DNA of 64,000 bases from Linyphia triangularis. Taxonomy: Eukaryota; Arthropoda; Arachnida; Araneae; Linyphiidae. The notes under the pieces were generated by a model that was given only the letters and a program-made list of their open reading frames with translations, had not been told where the DNA came from and made no database searches. Position 1 is the first letter of the stretch, and every line of letters begins with the position of its first letter. The DNA lies in contig OZ021724.1 in the NCBI GenBank assembly GCA_963978545.1, positions 104,169,523 to 104,233,522 of the forward strand, read 5' to 3'. Both the position numbers and the translations under genes were made by a program. Below, piece by piece: positions 40,118 through 51,140 of the stretch.

Positions 40118-40852
40118 TAAAGATGCACCGAATATTGGTTTTGGGCGAATACCGAATATTTGGCCAATAGTGAAGCCGAATGCTGAATATTCAGCCGACC
40201 GAATATCAGGTGCATTGTTTCCTATTACATTTGTATTTATTATCACTCAAAATAAAAAATAGGTATATTTTATATTATAAAACATAAGATAGATGACTGG
40301 ACCTTTATTAATGACCATTGAGGGACTGAGAAGCAAAAGGGACTAAGGGACTTTTCTTAACTTTTGAGAAAATACACTTTAAAGTTTCTTACTTATATTT
40401 AATTCTACGAAAACTAGTGATATCTTCATTCCAGAGGTTAGTATTTGAACAACAAATAATTTACGCGCTAATTTTATATAGGTAAGAAATTTTAAAGTGT
40501 ATTTTCTTAAAAGTTAAGAAAAGTCACTTGGACTTCTATTGTTCTCTCTCCATCAATAATCTTGGCACGGAATTATTACATAGTAAATATACCATTTATC
40601 ATATCTTTAAAACTATTCAAAAGGACGCATTTTATGTCGTAGACAAGTTTAAGAGTCATGGCACTCTCTGAAATTAATAAAAAAATAAGAAAAAAAAACA
40701 TCTTAAAATTGCTGTGGTTACGCCTTATAAGATAAAAAAAAAAAAAAGTACTCGGTCGCCGAATATCTAGATATTCAGTCAAACCGAATATTCGGCCTAA
40801 TGACCGAATAAGCCAAATACCGAATAGATACCGAATATGCTGTGCATACCTA
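40118..40852. mobile_element. hAT-type MITE
   Basis: 735 bp with degenerate terminal repeats around TAAAGATGCACCGAATATTG at the left and the complement of TAGGTATGCACAGCATATTC at the right. Both ends are dense in CCGAATA motifs. The flanking 8-mers AACTGAAC (40110-40117) and AACTGTAC (40853-40860) match at 7 of 8 positions, the duplication length of hAT elements. An internal inverted repeat pairs about 40349-40398 with 40479-40529. No transposase. Confidence 0.8.
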
Positions 40853-40857
40853 AACTG

Positions 40858-40985
40858 TACATCGACATTTCATAGCTTCCAGTATATTTCATCCAGAATT
40901 GGTCGAAATTGGCCCAATATCACCTCCAACGGCTGGTTTACACCACTTCATATCGGGACTAGTCAATGTCACTCGATAAGGGCAA
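40858..40985 (+). repeat. Dispersed repeat family G fragment
   Basis: CTTCCAGTATATTTCATCCA followed by GAATTGG matches 39163-39190. It adjoins the hAT MITE, so the two may be one nested insertion. Confidence 0.5.
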
Positions 40986-41270
40986 AAGTTGTTGTGGTAC
41001 TGGGGTATCTTGAAAATTAAAAAAAAGACATCATTGATTAAATAATTGATTGAAACATTGCGTAAAATAATAATTACATAATTAATACATAATTTTTTGA
41101 AACACTAAACATAAAATAAAGCTAATTTAAATCATTTCATACAGAGATTTATTTGAAAAAATCTTGAAAAATAGACTACTTTACTTTAAAGATTATATTT
41201 CCACGATTAATCAACACACATTAATACTAAGATATCTATAGACCACTAAACCAAACATTCTTAATTGTTG

Positions 41271-41973
41271 GTGACATGGTACTGTAAAAATGATGAACAT
41301 GTTAATTTTTCAATTTTTATCCCATAATATGGAGAATATCGTTTTGAATAGCTGTGCAAAAATTGATATTTGTACCTTTGATAGATAAAAAATTATAATG
41401 AATTTTCTAAACCATCTCACACTATAAAAGCTGAAAAAGAAATCTTTAACACTGTTTTTCTCAGTTCATTATTTTCCAGTTTGAGTGTTGTTTATATCCT
41501 TCTTTTTTTTAAAATTTAGTTAGGATTAGGAAATTTTTATGGCGTATTTATATGCATCAGATAAACAAAAGTTAGTATGGAATAAGGTGTGCTATGATTA
41601 GTCTTTTATATACAAAATTAAAAAGTTGAAAACTTGAAAAAAAAAACGTTGTTTTTCTGCTGTTTTTAGTGTAAAAACATAAAACCTCTTTCCATACCTT
41701 GCATCTTCAAATCCATACTAACTATTGTTAACAATTATAATACAAATATATTGTAAGAATGTCATAGAAAAATACTTAAAATTGTGGACTAATTAGCATT
41801 TTGGAAAAAGTTTGAAAAAATTTAAGTGAATTGAATTAATCAAAAATTGTTTATTCAAAATATTTTTGTCGGTTAAATTAGGTTTATTTACCATCAACAC
41901 AATGTAATATTACTATAGTTTAAAATTTAGTGGTGCAATTTCTGAAAATAATTTTTTGGGTTACTGTTACCCC
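41271..41973 (+). repeat. Dispersed TIR-bearing repeat family F, copy 1
   Basis: About 700 bp, the reverse complement of 46697-47405. Shared strings include CAATTTTTATCCCATAATAT (variant), AAGAAATCTTTAACACTG and ACTAACTATTGTTAACAATT. The better-preserved copy 2 shows TIRs. No coding capacity. Confidence 0.75.
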
Positions 41974-42523
41974 TTTAAAAATACTTACAACAAACTGTCA
42001 TTTGGTACACATTGTTACTCATAAAACATCTAAAACTTCTCCACATATATTCAGACGTCAAACAAAACCCAAACAAATTACAAAATAAACACCCAAAATA
42101 TTACGTGACATCCAACTCTTTCAAAATATTTTCAGGCCACTAAACACATCACTATCCCTTGTAACAATGAAAAAAATAAAAAATAAACACACCTATTTGT
42201 TGCAATAGAACGCGCTCGAAAATTCCTTCGTCCCTTCTTCGTAAGACGATATTTAAGGGGTGCAAAATATCTAGCACCTCCCTTCCCTCCTGCGTTGATA
42301 TTTTATCTCTGAGGATGTAGCAGTGTTAAAGGAAAGAAGATATGAAGGATCATTCACTATAAATAGCGAGAAAAAGCGAGGTGAAATTGCGAAAAGGCAA
42401 ATCATTCAAAAAGCCTTGTATTTTTTTATAGGAAGTGATAAATTTTCGACAGGTGCACTGACAGGTCGTTTCTTTTTCATATATTATAGACTAAATGCAT
42501 TTCCCTGTTAGGAATTTATGATT
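41974..42523. other. No gene seen
   Basis: A moderately GC-richer part at 42200-42330. The 62-codon ORF at 42323-42511 has no recognisable motif. Confidence 0.5.
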
Positions 42524-43310
42524 CTTCCAGAGAAGGTAAAGTGGTACAGTTTCCTTTAATACCTAATATTTTAAACAAGTTGGATTGTGATAGTGACTTT
42601 CACTAGAGGGTAGCTTCTACACAAATGTTGACTATTGTCTATATTCTTCCCAAATCAAGAAGGTTTCTTCCAGAGAAGGTAAAGTGGTACAGTTTCCTTT
42701 AATACCTAATCTTTTAAACAAGTTGGATTGTGATAGTGACTTTCACTAGAGGGTAGCTTCTACACAAATGTTGACTATTGTCTATATTCTTCCCAAATCA
42801 AGAAGGTTTCTTCCAGAGAAGGTAAAGTGGTACAGTTTCCTTTAATACATAATCTTTTAAACAAGTTGGATTGTGACGGTGACTGTCACTAAAGGGTCGC
42901 TTCTACACAAATGTTGACTATTGTCTATATTCTTCCCAAATCAAGAAGGTTTCTTCCAGAGAAGGTAAAGTGGTACAGTTTCCTTTAGTACCTAATATTT
43001 TAAACAAGTTGGATTGTGACGGTGACTGTCACTAAAGGGTCGCTTCTACACAAATGTTGACTAATGTCTATATTCTTCCCAAATCACATATGCTTCTTCA
43101 AGAGAAGATAAAGTGCCACTGTTTCCTTTAATACCTAATATTTTAAACAAGTTGGATTGTGACGGTGACTGTCACTAAAGAGTTGCTTCTACACACATGT
43201 TGACTACTGTCTATATTCTTCCCAAGTCACATAGGATTCTTTCAGAGAAGGTAAGGTGGTAAAGTTTTCATTAATACCTAATGTTTTAATTAAGTTGGAT
43301 TGTGACTGGG
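42524..43310. repeat. Tandem array, 143-bp unit, 5.5 copies
   Basis: The anchor CTTCCAGAGAAGG recurs at 42524, 42667, 42810, 42953, 43096 (variant) and 43239 (variant), exactly 143 bp apart. Units 1-2 read GTGATAGTGACTTTCAC while units 3-5 read GTGACGGTGACTGTCAC, a better palindrome. Confidence 0.95.
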
Positions 43311-44889
43311 ATGGCAAATTGATAAGGCTTAAGGAGACTCAAAACCTAAAAACAAAACAAAAAAATCGATGTTGGGATTTTAATTTCATGTTGTACATGT
43401 TTTACCTTTCTATTGATGCATCACTTTTATGTGTACTCAAATTAGAAGTATATTAATTTTGTTTTAAAAAAGCAAAATATCAGCTATTAATTATATGACT
43501 CTTACATTTAACTTTGATATTTTTTAACATGATATTTTAAACTTTACTGTGCCTTTTTTTAACATTACTAGTAGTGTTATGCCACAAATTATTTTTTTAA
43601 ATATAGAACATAACCTATACATTAAACAGAGGGAAAAAAAACTATTATTTTAATAATTATTTTTAAATAAAAAATCTTTGTGAAAAGTAAAAGATTTTTC
43701 TAAAATCTATATACAAAATTCTCATGATTTTTTTTATCAAACCTTAATTTTATATAAAATCTATTTAGTTCATGTAAAATATCTCAAACTCTGTTGTTAC
43801 ACTTTCTATGGAAAAAGTACATCATAAATATGCAATTGAACATATGAGTATATTAGGGTACTGTGTGCTGTTGAAAAAGTATTAAAAAAATGAAAACACT
43901 GCTTCAACGACAATATTAAGGATAAGCATAAGTGAATACTGGACTTTAACCTTCTGTACCTAGTAAACAGTAGCAGAAGAGAGAGCTATGTTGGGAATTC
44001 CTTGAGTTTTATATCTACTTTCAGAATTGTAAATTTAAATAAAGAATTTGGTCCACAGTTACAAATTCACATACAGAAAAGTTTCATAGGGTCCGAGGCA
44101 AACAATTTTAATTTCTTTAATATTTCTTGGATCAGCAGATTTTATTTTATGTAATTGTAGGACAGTGTCCTGGTCTATAAATTCTATTACAAAAAAATTT
44201 AATTTATGTTCTTTATAAAAATTTTATAATTACTATAAACAACTCATGAAATATTTTGATAAAACTTAATAAAAATATCTTTACAAACTTAAAAATTATA
44301 TTTGTGTGTTCAAAAATATATAACAAGAAAATTTATCCAACACAATTTTGATATTTATAGCGGATATTAAAATAAAAAATTTTAACTATAAAAGTTCATA
44401 TTTGTATTCTTCATAATTAAAAAAAAATCATATCTGGAGTTTGTTTGGTAAATACCTTCTAAAGAGTTAATACAATAAGCATATGAAATTTGGTGTATGT
44501 TACTTAATTACAATGAAGTTATTTCCAATTATGTAATAAAAAAGCTGAAAAAATCACCAGGGAGAAAAAGCTGTCTAAAGTTCATGCAGAGACTAAGCGT
44601 CAACTGTCAGATATTAATTTGACAACTGCAAGCCAACGTAAAGGGGTAGCATTATAAATGAGGTATCAAAATGATAGTAATTGAACGTATTAGTTTTTAA
44701 AGCTTTTTTTTTTTTTTTCAAACATTTGGTTCCTGGACCTCCCTAAAAAAGATATGAAATGTATTATTGAAACTTCTCCGATAGAAATGGTGCTTTTTAC
44801 TGTCGTTTTAGAAGATGGTGCTTGGCCAGTCTTGCTCCCACCACATGTTTCGAATGGCATGCATGAAGTTCAGTTACAATGTAATTGGG
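43311..44889. other. No gene seen
   Basis: AT-rich. The 66-codon ORF overlapping the end of the 143-bp array is not supported. Confidence 0.6.
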
Positions 44890-44893
44890 TTAA

Positions 44894-45817
44894 GGTACAC
44901 TGTTAAAAAAAATTATCCACCTTGCACCAAAATTTGGTTCCCATTTAGCTGCCACCAACATTTGGTGCTTAGTTTCGCGATTTAGTGGTGCTTACGGTCC
45001 GAGGTTGCACCATTAAATCGTGAAACTAAGCACCAAATGTTGGTGGCAGCTAAATGGGAACCAATTTTTGGTGCAAGGTGGAACAAAATTTTTAACAGTG
45101 TATACATATACAATTGAGATGGTTTTCTTTAATTTGTAGGTTATAATTTCAAACTTGTTGGCAGTATATCAGAGTTAAAAAGGATGCATTTTTGTATAAA
45201 AACTTTTTTTTTCCGTCAATTTTTTAATCAGCTAATTGCAATTAAAGTGACTAATTAGGACGTTATTAGAACATACATAAATAAACTTATAACTAACTTA
45301 GAGGTATTTTTATTGAAAATAAGAGATATTATATTGACGCATGTTCCTATGGAGAATTTTGAATTTGGCTGCAATATTTATTTAATTATAAGTTTTTAAA
45401 TAAAAAGTTTGAAAAAATACAGTTTTTTTATAAAAAATAAAGATTAAAATGTGCATAAAAAATGTGTTTATAACAATATAAATTAGATTATCCATAGAAA
45501 ACACATTTACAACTATTGTCTACAAAACAAAATTAGAATTTTGTAAATTGTCCCTTTTATTATGAAGTTATGACCGTTGGCGTAAAGTCATATAACACCA
45601 AAATGTCATTCTTCAGAAAACGCTTTTAAAGTTTACTACACTAATGAACGTGATACAAAACAGGTTCACAAAACCTACTGTAATTTAAAAAGTAATTTGA
45701 GTCTCAGAAAGAAAATGGTTTCTTTTTAATGGTAATGAATTCGGGAATATTTTAAAACCAAAAAACAAAAATGCAGATTTGAGTCAAATTTCGCGATTCC
45801 TAATGTATATGTATACC
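44894..45817 (-). mobile_element. TTAA-flanked TIR element, family P1 copy b, with nested insertion
   Basis: Inverted relative to copies at 9-732 and 59936-60595, flanked by TTAA at 44890-44893 and 45818-45821. A 203-bp palindromic element sits three bases inside its end. Without that insert and its extra TA, the copy is 719 bp and keeps both TIRs. Confidence 0.85.
44898..45100. mobile_element. 203-bp palindromic Tc1/mariner-type MITE
   Basis: Ends are CACTGTTAAA and TTTAACAGTG, flanked by TA at 44896-44897 and 45101-45102. The arms are nearly complementary over about 90 bp (for example TTAGCTGCCACCAACATTTG and its complement), leaving only a short loop. TA duplication fits the Tc1/mariner group. 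Confidence 0.88.
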
Positions 45818-45821
45818 TTAA

Positions 45822-46092
45822 GATTTACGAATTATGAAGAGTAATGTTGGAGAATGACTTAAGTCAATTGACAAGAATTTAAAAAAAAATGCAATTTAAA
45901 ATCTAAAAACACCTAAAAGTATGTTAAAATATGTAACCTTTCCATTAATTGTCTTTTAAACTCTATCGTCCTTTTTTCTCTTCCCCTTTATGATCTTTAA
46001 TTAGTTAGTATCATTAATATGAAAGCACATAGCATTCTTATTTCTGTTTGCACAAAGTAAAAATAAAATAAAACCTTCTTATCTTTATACAA
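45822..46092. other. Short AT-rich spacer
   Basis: No gene and no repeat partner recognised between two TTAA elements. Confidence 0.6.
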
Positions 46093-46096
46093 TTAA

Positions 46097-46550
46097 GGGA
46101 GACCCGTAAGCAAAAACCTAAAATTCTTCTTAATGAATTTAGTACCACCAAATTTTTGATATATATAAAACACCTATTTTTAAACACCCAATATTGACAC
46201 AATTTTTAGTTTTTTTAAATTTAATATGTTTTGATATTTTTGTTTTTTAGTGTTTTTTGGCTGAAATATACTCCTTTTTAAAAGGACTACTCTTTTTTCA
46301 TTTTTTTATATTTTTATAAATTTCAAAACTAATTAATTATATTAAAGTATACTCTAGAGATGTAGGGAGAATTTTTTGTTAACTACATAGTAGATCGGTA
46401 TGTAAAACCTTAAAATTCGAATGTTTGTAGTGTCCTAGAAGTTAGAAATTTCTCCCATGTCTTCTTGAATATATATAGCTTAATATTATGCACTAAAATG
46501 AAAAACATTTTTTTCCCTAATTTTTTCTATATTTGGGGTACGGCTCTCCC
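46097..46550. mobile_element. TTAA-flanked TIR element, family P5
   Basis: 454 bp between TTAA at 46093-46096 and 46551-46554. Terminal repeats are GGGAGACCCGTA and GGGAGAGCCGTA. Non-coding. Confidence 0.8.
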
Positions 46551-46696
46551 TTAAAAAAACATTGCCGATTTGGAATTTTTTTATGAATATTAATGTCTCT
46601 TTCAGCCAACATATTTAGTGACAAAATCAACAAGACAACTTCTCACCGAATATCCCATTTCCACTCAAATGCCTAATTTACAACCGAAAGTTGCGT

Positions 46697-47405
46697 GGGA
46701 ACATGGTACACAAAAAATTATTTTCAGAAATCGCTCCACTAAAATTTAAACTATAGTAATTTTACATTGTGTTGATGGTAAGTAAACAAAATTTAAGCTA
46801 CAAAAATATTTTGAATAAATAATTTTTAATTAATTAAATTTAAAAAAATAAAAAAAAAATTCCAACTTCTTTCGCAGTGCTACTCCTTTCACAATTTTAA
46901 GTATTTTTCCATGAAATTTTTTAAATATGTTTGTATTATAATTGTTAACAATAGTTAGTATGTATTTGAAGATACATGCTATGGAACAGGTTTTATATGT
47001 TTTTACACTAAAAACAGCAGAAAAACGACGTGTTTTTTTTCAAGTTTTCTATTTATTAATTAAGAAAAAAAAAAAAAAACATAGCAAGCCTTATTATATT
47101 CTAATTTTTGTTTATCCGATGTATATAAATACAGTATAAAAATTTCCCAATCCTAACTAAATTTAGAAAAAAGCTTTAGTGATTTAAACAACACTCAAAC
47201 TGAAAAATAACGAACTGAGAAAAACAGTGTTAAAGATTTCTTTTTCATCTTCGATGTGTGAGATGGTTTGAAAATACAATATAACTTTTCATCTATTAAA
47301 GTTACAAGTAAAAATTTTTGCACAGCAATTCAGAAAGATATGCTCCACATTATAGAATAAAAATTGAAAAATTCATATTTTCGTCATTTTTTGGGTACCA
47401 TGTCC
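46697..47405 (-). repeat. Dispersed TIR-bearing repeat family F, copy 2
   Basis: The left end GGGAACATGGTACACAAAAA and the complement of the right end (GGACATGGTACCCAAAAAAT) form imperfect terminal repeats. Paralogous in inverted orientation to 41271-41973. No target duplication recognised, so the superfamily is unassigned. Confidence 0.7.
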
Positions 47406-47814
47406 ATTCGTATTTAAATATCCTATCATTTGAATGCTGTACATGTACTCTTATTTGGTATATCGCAGTATAAGTTTTATTTTGAAATATTGATCTAAGA
47501 CGGATGGACACATTGAAGAATAGATCATTTATATAAGTTTTTCATTGTATTAGTTTAGTATCGAAAGTAATATGTAGTGTTGTATTTGACGCATATTTTA
47601 TGTCTTATTCTGACAGGTTTGACCTGCCAGTTACTATGTATACGTACAGGAATGGTTATAATTTAATTGCTCGTATAAAGAGCCATTTAGAACCTGTAGC
47701 TATCAATATATATTTGCACAATTTTATTCATAACGCATTGATAACTGTATGTTTTAAGTGGAGTTGGTAACCATACCTGTATTGTTAATTTGACATATTT
47801 TATGTACTTTTTTT
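47406..47814. other. No gene seen
   Basis: Unique AT-rich sequence. Confidence 0.6.
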
Positions 47815-48540
47815 TCAGAAAGTATTTGACATAGAAACCTATTATTTTATCAGTGCATTTAGCAAACGCTTGTTATTCTACTGAAGTTAGCTTTTGATTA
47901 TGATTCATTTACTTTTTTTTAAATGAATTTTTGTGAAAGTTACTCAAATTTGTTAAAAATCATTTTTTTTTTTTTTGCCAACAAAATCCAAAACAAAAAA
48001 GTATTTTTAAATAACAACAAAATCTCACTTCAGTTTATACAGATGCATAAAAGGTTGGTTGTAGTTTTTCAGATTATCTGACGCCGTCAGCAACACGAGG
48101 GCTATAATGCGCCGAAACATTCCTCATTTGACAAGCCAACATACATTTACAAACACCCATGCCTTACTCGAAACCTCAACCTCGCGGTCTAGAAGCTAGC
48201 ACTCTAACCACTATACCATTTGGTCGGCATGCATAAAAAGAATATGTGGTAAAAATTTCGGGAAGATAGTTTTGCGCAGTTTTTAGAAAATGTACATGAA
48301 TATTAAAAAATGTAGTTTTGAAAAGAACGCATTTTAAAGAAAAATTTTACTTACATTAATAATAACCAATTTTATCATCCAAAAATTAAAAATACTTCTA
48401 TTTGAGGTATTATTACAAATAAGATATCTTTTTAAAGGGGAGAATTCAAATTTTAATAAACAATAATCAACTCAAATCAATCATTTCTAGATTTTTGGTT
48501 ACCAACTCTCCTTAACGATGTATTAAATTGCTTTCCTTTT
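47815..48540 (+). repeat. Dispersed repeat family I, copy 2, carrying a SINE
   Basis: Paralogous to 27923-28441 on both sides of the SINE at 48053-48228. The SINE accounts for most of the length difference. Confidence 0.8.
48053..48228 (-). mobile_element. tRNA-derived SINE, copy 2
   Basis: 176 bp between direct repeats ATGCATAAAA at 48043-48052 and 48229-48238. On the minus strand it starts CCGACCAAATGGTATAGTGG with an A-box-like TAGTGGTTAGAG and a decayed B-box, then the same body as 15544-15731, ending CCAACC. The empty site is preserved in the paralog at 28140-28160, which proves the borders. Confidence 0.9.
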
Positions 48541-48552
48541 AGCTTGATCTTA

Positions 48553-49174
48553 GAGTCTGAAAGGAGAGTGCAAGTTTTTGTACACTCATCGAACATCATT
48601 CTGAATTTTTTATACAATGAAGAGATGTTGAGAAAATTTTATACAATGTGCGAAAAAATTGCCGAATATTGAATGAGTTGAACTAAATTCGATTGCCATT
48701 GAACTAAATTCGAATATCATAACTTCCCAAATAATCAGCATTCTTTTTATTTGGTTGTCCACCACTCTTTAATTTTCAATTACGAAAGGATCAAAAGACT
48801 CAATTACTATTTCGCCAAATACTCACGTATTTTCAAAATGAGCCAAGTTGGCAATAAATATACACGTTATCGATATCGTAATGTTTATCGCCAACTTGGC
48901 TCACCTTTAAAAGATGTGAGTAGTGAGCGCCAGGATTCTGACTGCGCCCTTCCTCATTTAAAATTAAAGAGCGGAGTTTTACTGAATAAAAGAGAATGTT
49001 CATTATTTGGCAAGTTGTGACGCATTTGGCAATCGGATTTATAACAACTATTTCAGCCATTTTTGACCCGACAGATAAGTACATTCATAAAACAGTAGCA
49101 TTTCTATATATTGTACAAAAAAAGTTAGAATGTTGTTCAATGGTGTACCCAAAGTTACAATCTCCCTTTGGACT
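48553..49174. mobile_element. Foldback MITE, family B copy 4, degraded
   Basis: 622 bp between TA at 48551-48552 and 49175-49176. Ends (GTCTGAAAGGAGAGTGCAAG and its counterpart) and arms are recognisable but mutated. The centre keeps GAGCCAAGTTGGCAATAAA with its inverted partner. The ORFs here are chance. Confidence 0.75.
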
Positions 49175-49271
49175 AATAGTTTTCCAGGCATAAAACTATG
49201 CTTACAGTGAAACTCGTTTTACAATGAATTTGAACGGCTCTGCCTTAATTTTGTAGATATAAAAATATGCA

Positions 49272-50154
49272 CAGTCAACTCGCCATAACTCGAAGTTCAA
49301 GGGACTCGCCAAATTATTCGAGCTATCCGAAGTTCGAGTTATCGAAATTCGCTCCGAAGTTGTTTTCTATTCAAGGCATATTTAATCAGGGACATCTTTT
49401 GCTTGTTCATTTGGAGTCCGAAAGACATTATTGTGGCTTGCTTTAAACTTTTCTATCCATCCTGCACTTGCTATAAATCCTTCAACTTTTAGTAAGCGGG
49501 CTAAGTCCTTCGCTTTTTCTTTGAACATCAACCCACTTAGAGGGATTTTGGAATTATAGTTTTGATATGTCTGAAACTATTTAAATAGAGCATATTCGAC
49601 ACCTGGAAAGGCACATACCTTCACTCATTTATACTATGGATCGAGTGTCGATGCATGTCTTCTCAAAATCGCCTTTGTTTTTCAAAATTGTTGAAAAAGT
49701 ATTCGGAAGAATTCTGTGCTTTAAGCAACAACGTTCTTCTTACATCGCAGATTTTGCTCAGTTTCATTGATCAATTTAACCTTTTGAGTTAAACTAAGCG
49801 TATTCAACTTGCGTTTTAATATCATTAAAATCCAACGCAAGCCAATACCATTGATTCACACTTAAAATCTGAAATGGCAAAAAATCTAAAGGCAAAAGCT
49901 CATTTGCTTTCAGTACGCGTTACTGCAAACGGCTTTTTTTCGGGTAACAAGTTAAATTGTAAAACATGATGCAAAGATAAAAAATAAAAATCTTTTTTTT
50001 TATTAGTATTTTGTGTATATCTCGAAGTGTATACACTTCGAGATATGGGGAAAGTTTAGTGTCAAAAATCATTAAATTTTCTTGAAACCAAATGAAAACT
50101 TCAATTTAAACGAATACTCGACTTATGAGACTTCGAGATATCGCGAGTTGACTC
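49272..50154 (-). mobile_element. Tigger/pogo-type DNA transposon, decayed
   Basis: 883 bp with ends CAGTCAACTCGCCATAACTC and the complement of CGAGTTGACTC, followed by TA. The left TA is mutated to CA. An internal perfect hairpin, TCGAAGTGTATACACTTCGA, lies near 50023-50042. On the minus strand it carries the start of a transposase gene; the catalytic DDE part is missing. Confidence 0.82.
49382..49825 (-). pseudogene. Tigger/pogo transposase N-terminus (CENP-B-like), dead
   Basis: Reading the minus strand from ATG at 49823-49825 gives one continuous frame with five internal stops (TAA, TGA, TAG, TGA, TAG) and no frameshift. The first block (LKRKLNTLSLTQKVKLINE) matches the CENP-B N-terminal helix-turn-helix pattern (KRKxLSLxxKVKIL). 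The last block (PLSGLMFKEKAKDLARLL, then GFIASAGWIEKFKASHN) matches the CENP-B/Tigger DNA-binding pattern (P-SGxMLxEKAxELA, F-ASxGWLxRFKxRH). It ends at TAA 49382-49384 before any DDE domain. One stop falls where the family has Trp (FKWF). The absence of frameshifts suggests that decay has been mainly by base substitution. Confidence 0.85.
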
Positions 50155-50544
50155 TATATGAAAGGAATATTTTAATTTTGCAGTCATAAAATTATGCTTG
50201 TAATGAAACCCGTTTTACAGAGAATAGTTATAGATTATATACAAACGGCTATTTCTTGCTTTTGTAGATATAAAACTATGCTTTAAATCCATTTTACAAC
50301 CATAACTTATAAGTATTCAAATGTTTTATGTTAATGTTATGCACATAAAACTATACTTGTAGTGAAACCCATTTTATAATGAATAAATATAGAATGCATG
50401 CGAATGGCTATATTTACTTTGGTAGTTGTAAAACTGTGTTTGAAGCCGTTTTGTAATGAAAAATTATGGGTATTCAAATGTTTTTTTCTTAGTTATATAG
50501 TTTTAAAACTAAACTTGAAGCGGAACTAGTTTTACAGGATTGAT

Positions 50545-51140
50545 TTTTTACTTTCAATTACCCATATGTATAAATAGGGTAATGAAAGTATAGCATTCAC
50601 GGTAAAAAAAAAAAAAAAAATGATTTTTTTGCATTTCTCCACGTTTTGGAACATCCTGATTTAAAAAAAAAGTGATCTTGAAAATGTGTGTTTGTGCGTG
50701 TGGTCAGCATAACTACCGAACAAATTTACCTGCGATATTAAAATTTGATGTGCGGGTTGCTGGTGACCATGGAACCTACCATTAAGGTTTTCGTCAAAAT
50801 CGCGCATCAAAAAATTGAGTATGTGTATACGGTAGCTGCCATTGAAAAAATAATGTTTTTCAGTATTGCTAAAAAACGGCCTTAACGATATTGTTCAAAA
50901 TCGCTATGGTAATGCCTCTTAAGGTGTTCTAAACATTCCCACCTCCTAATTTCCCGTAAAAATACTTTAATGGCGTAAAAAGTTGAAATACGAATGCCTT
51001 CAACACTGAGATATCTTTCCTTGAGCATACTCCTTCAACAATCGTTTTTTCTTCTCCCTTCAGTTTCACTTATAATAAAGGATTACATAAGGATTATCAA
51101 AAAGTATATCGCCAAAATCACAAATTTGGCGGAGTTTTTT
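50545..51140 (-). repeat. Dispersed repeat family D, copy 2
   Basis: The reverse complement aligns with 61850-62440 (TTTTCAGCAATGCT-type string, GGTTCCATGGTCACCAGCAA against GGTCCCGTGGCCGCCACCAA). The imperfect hairpin CTTTCAATTACCC...GGGTAATGAAAG at 50551-50588 marks one end. Confidence 0.75.
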
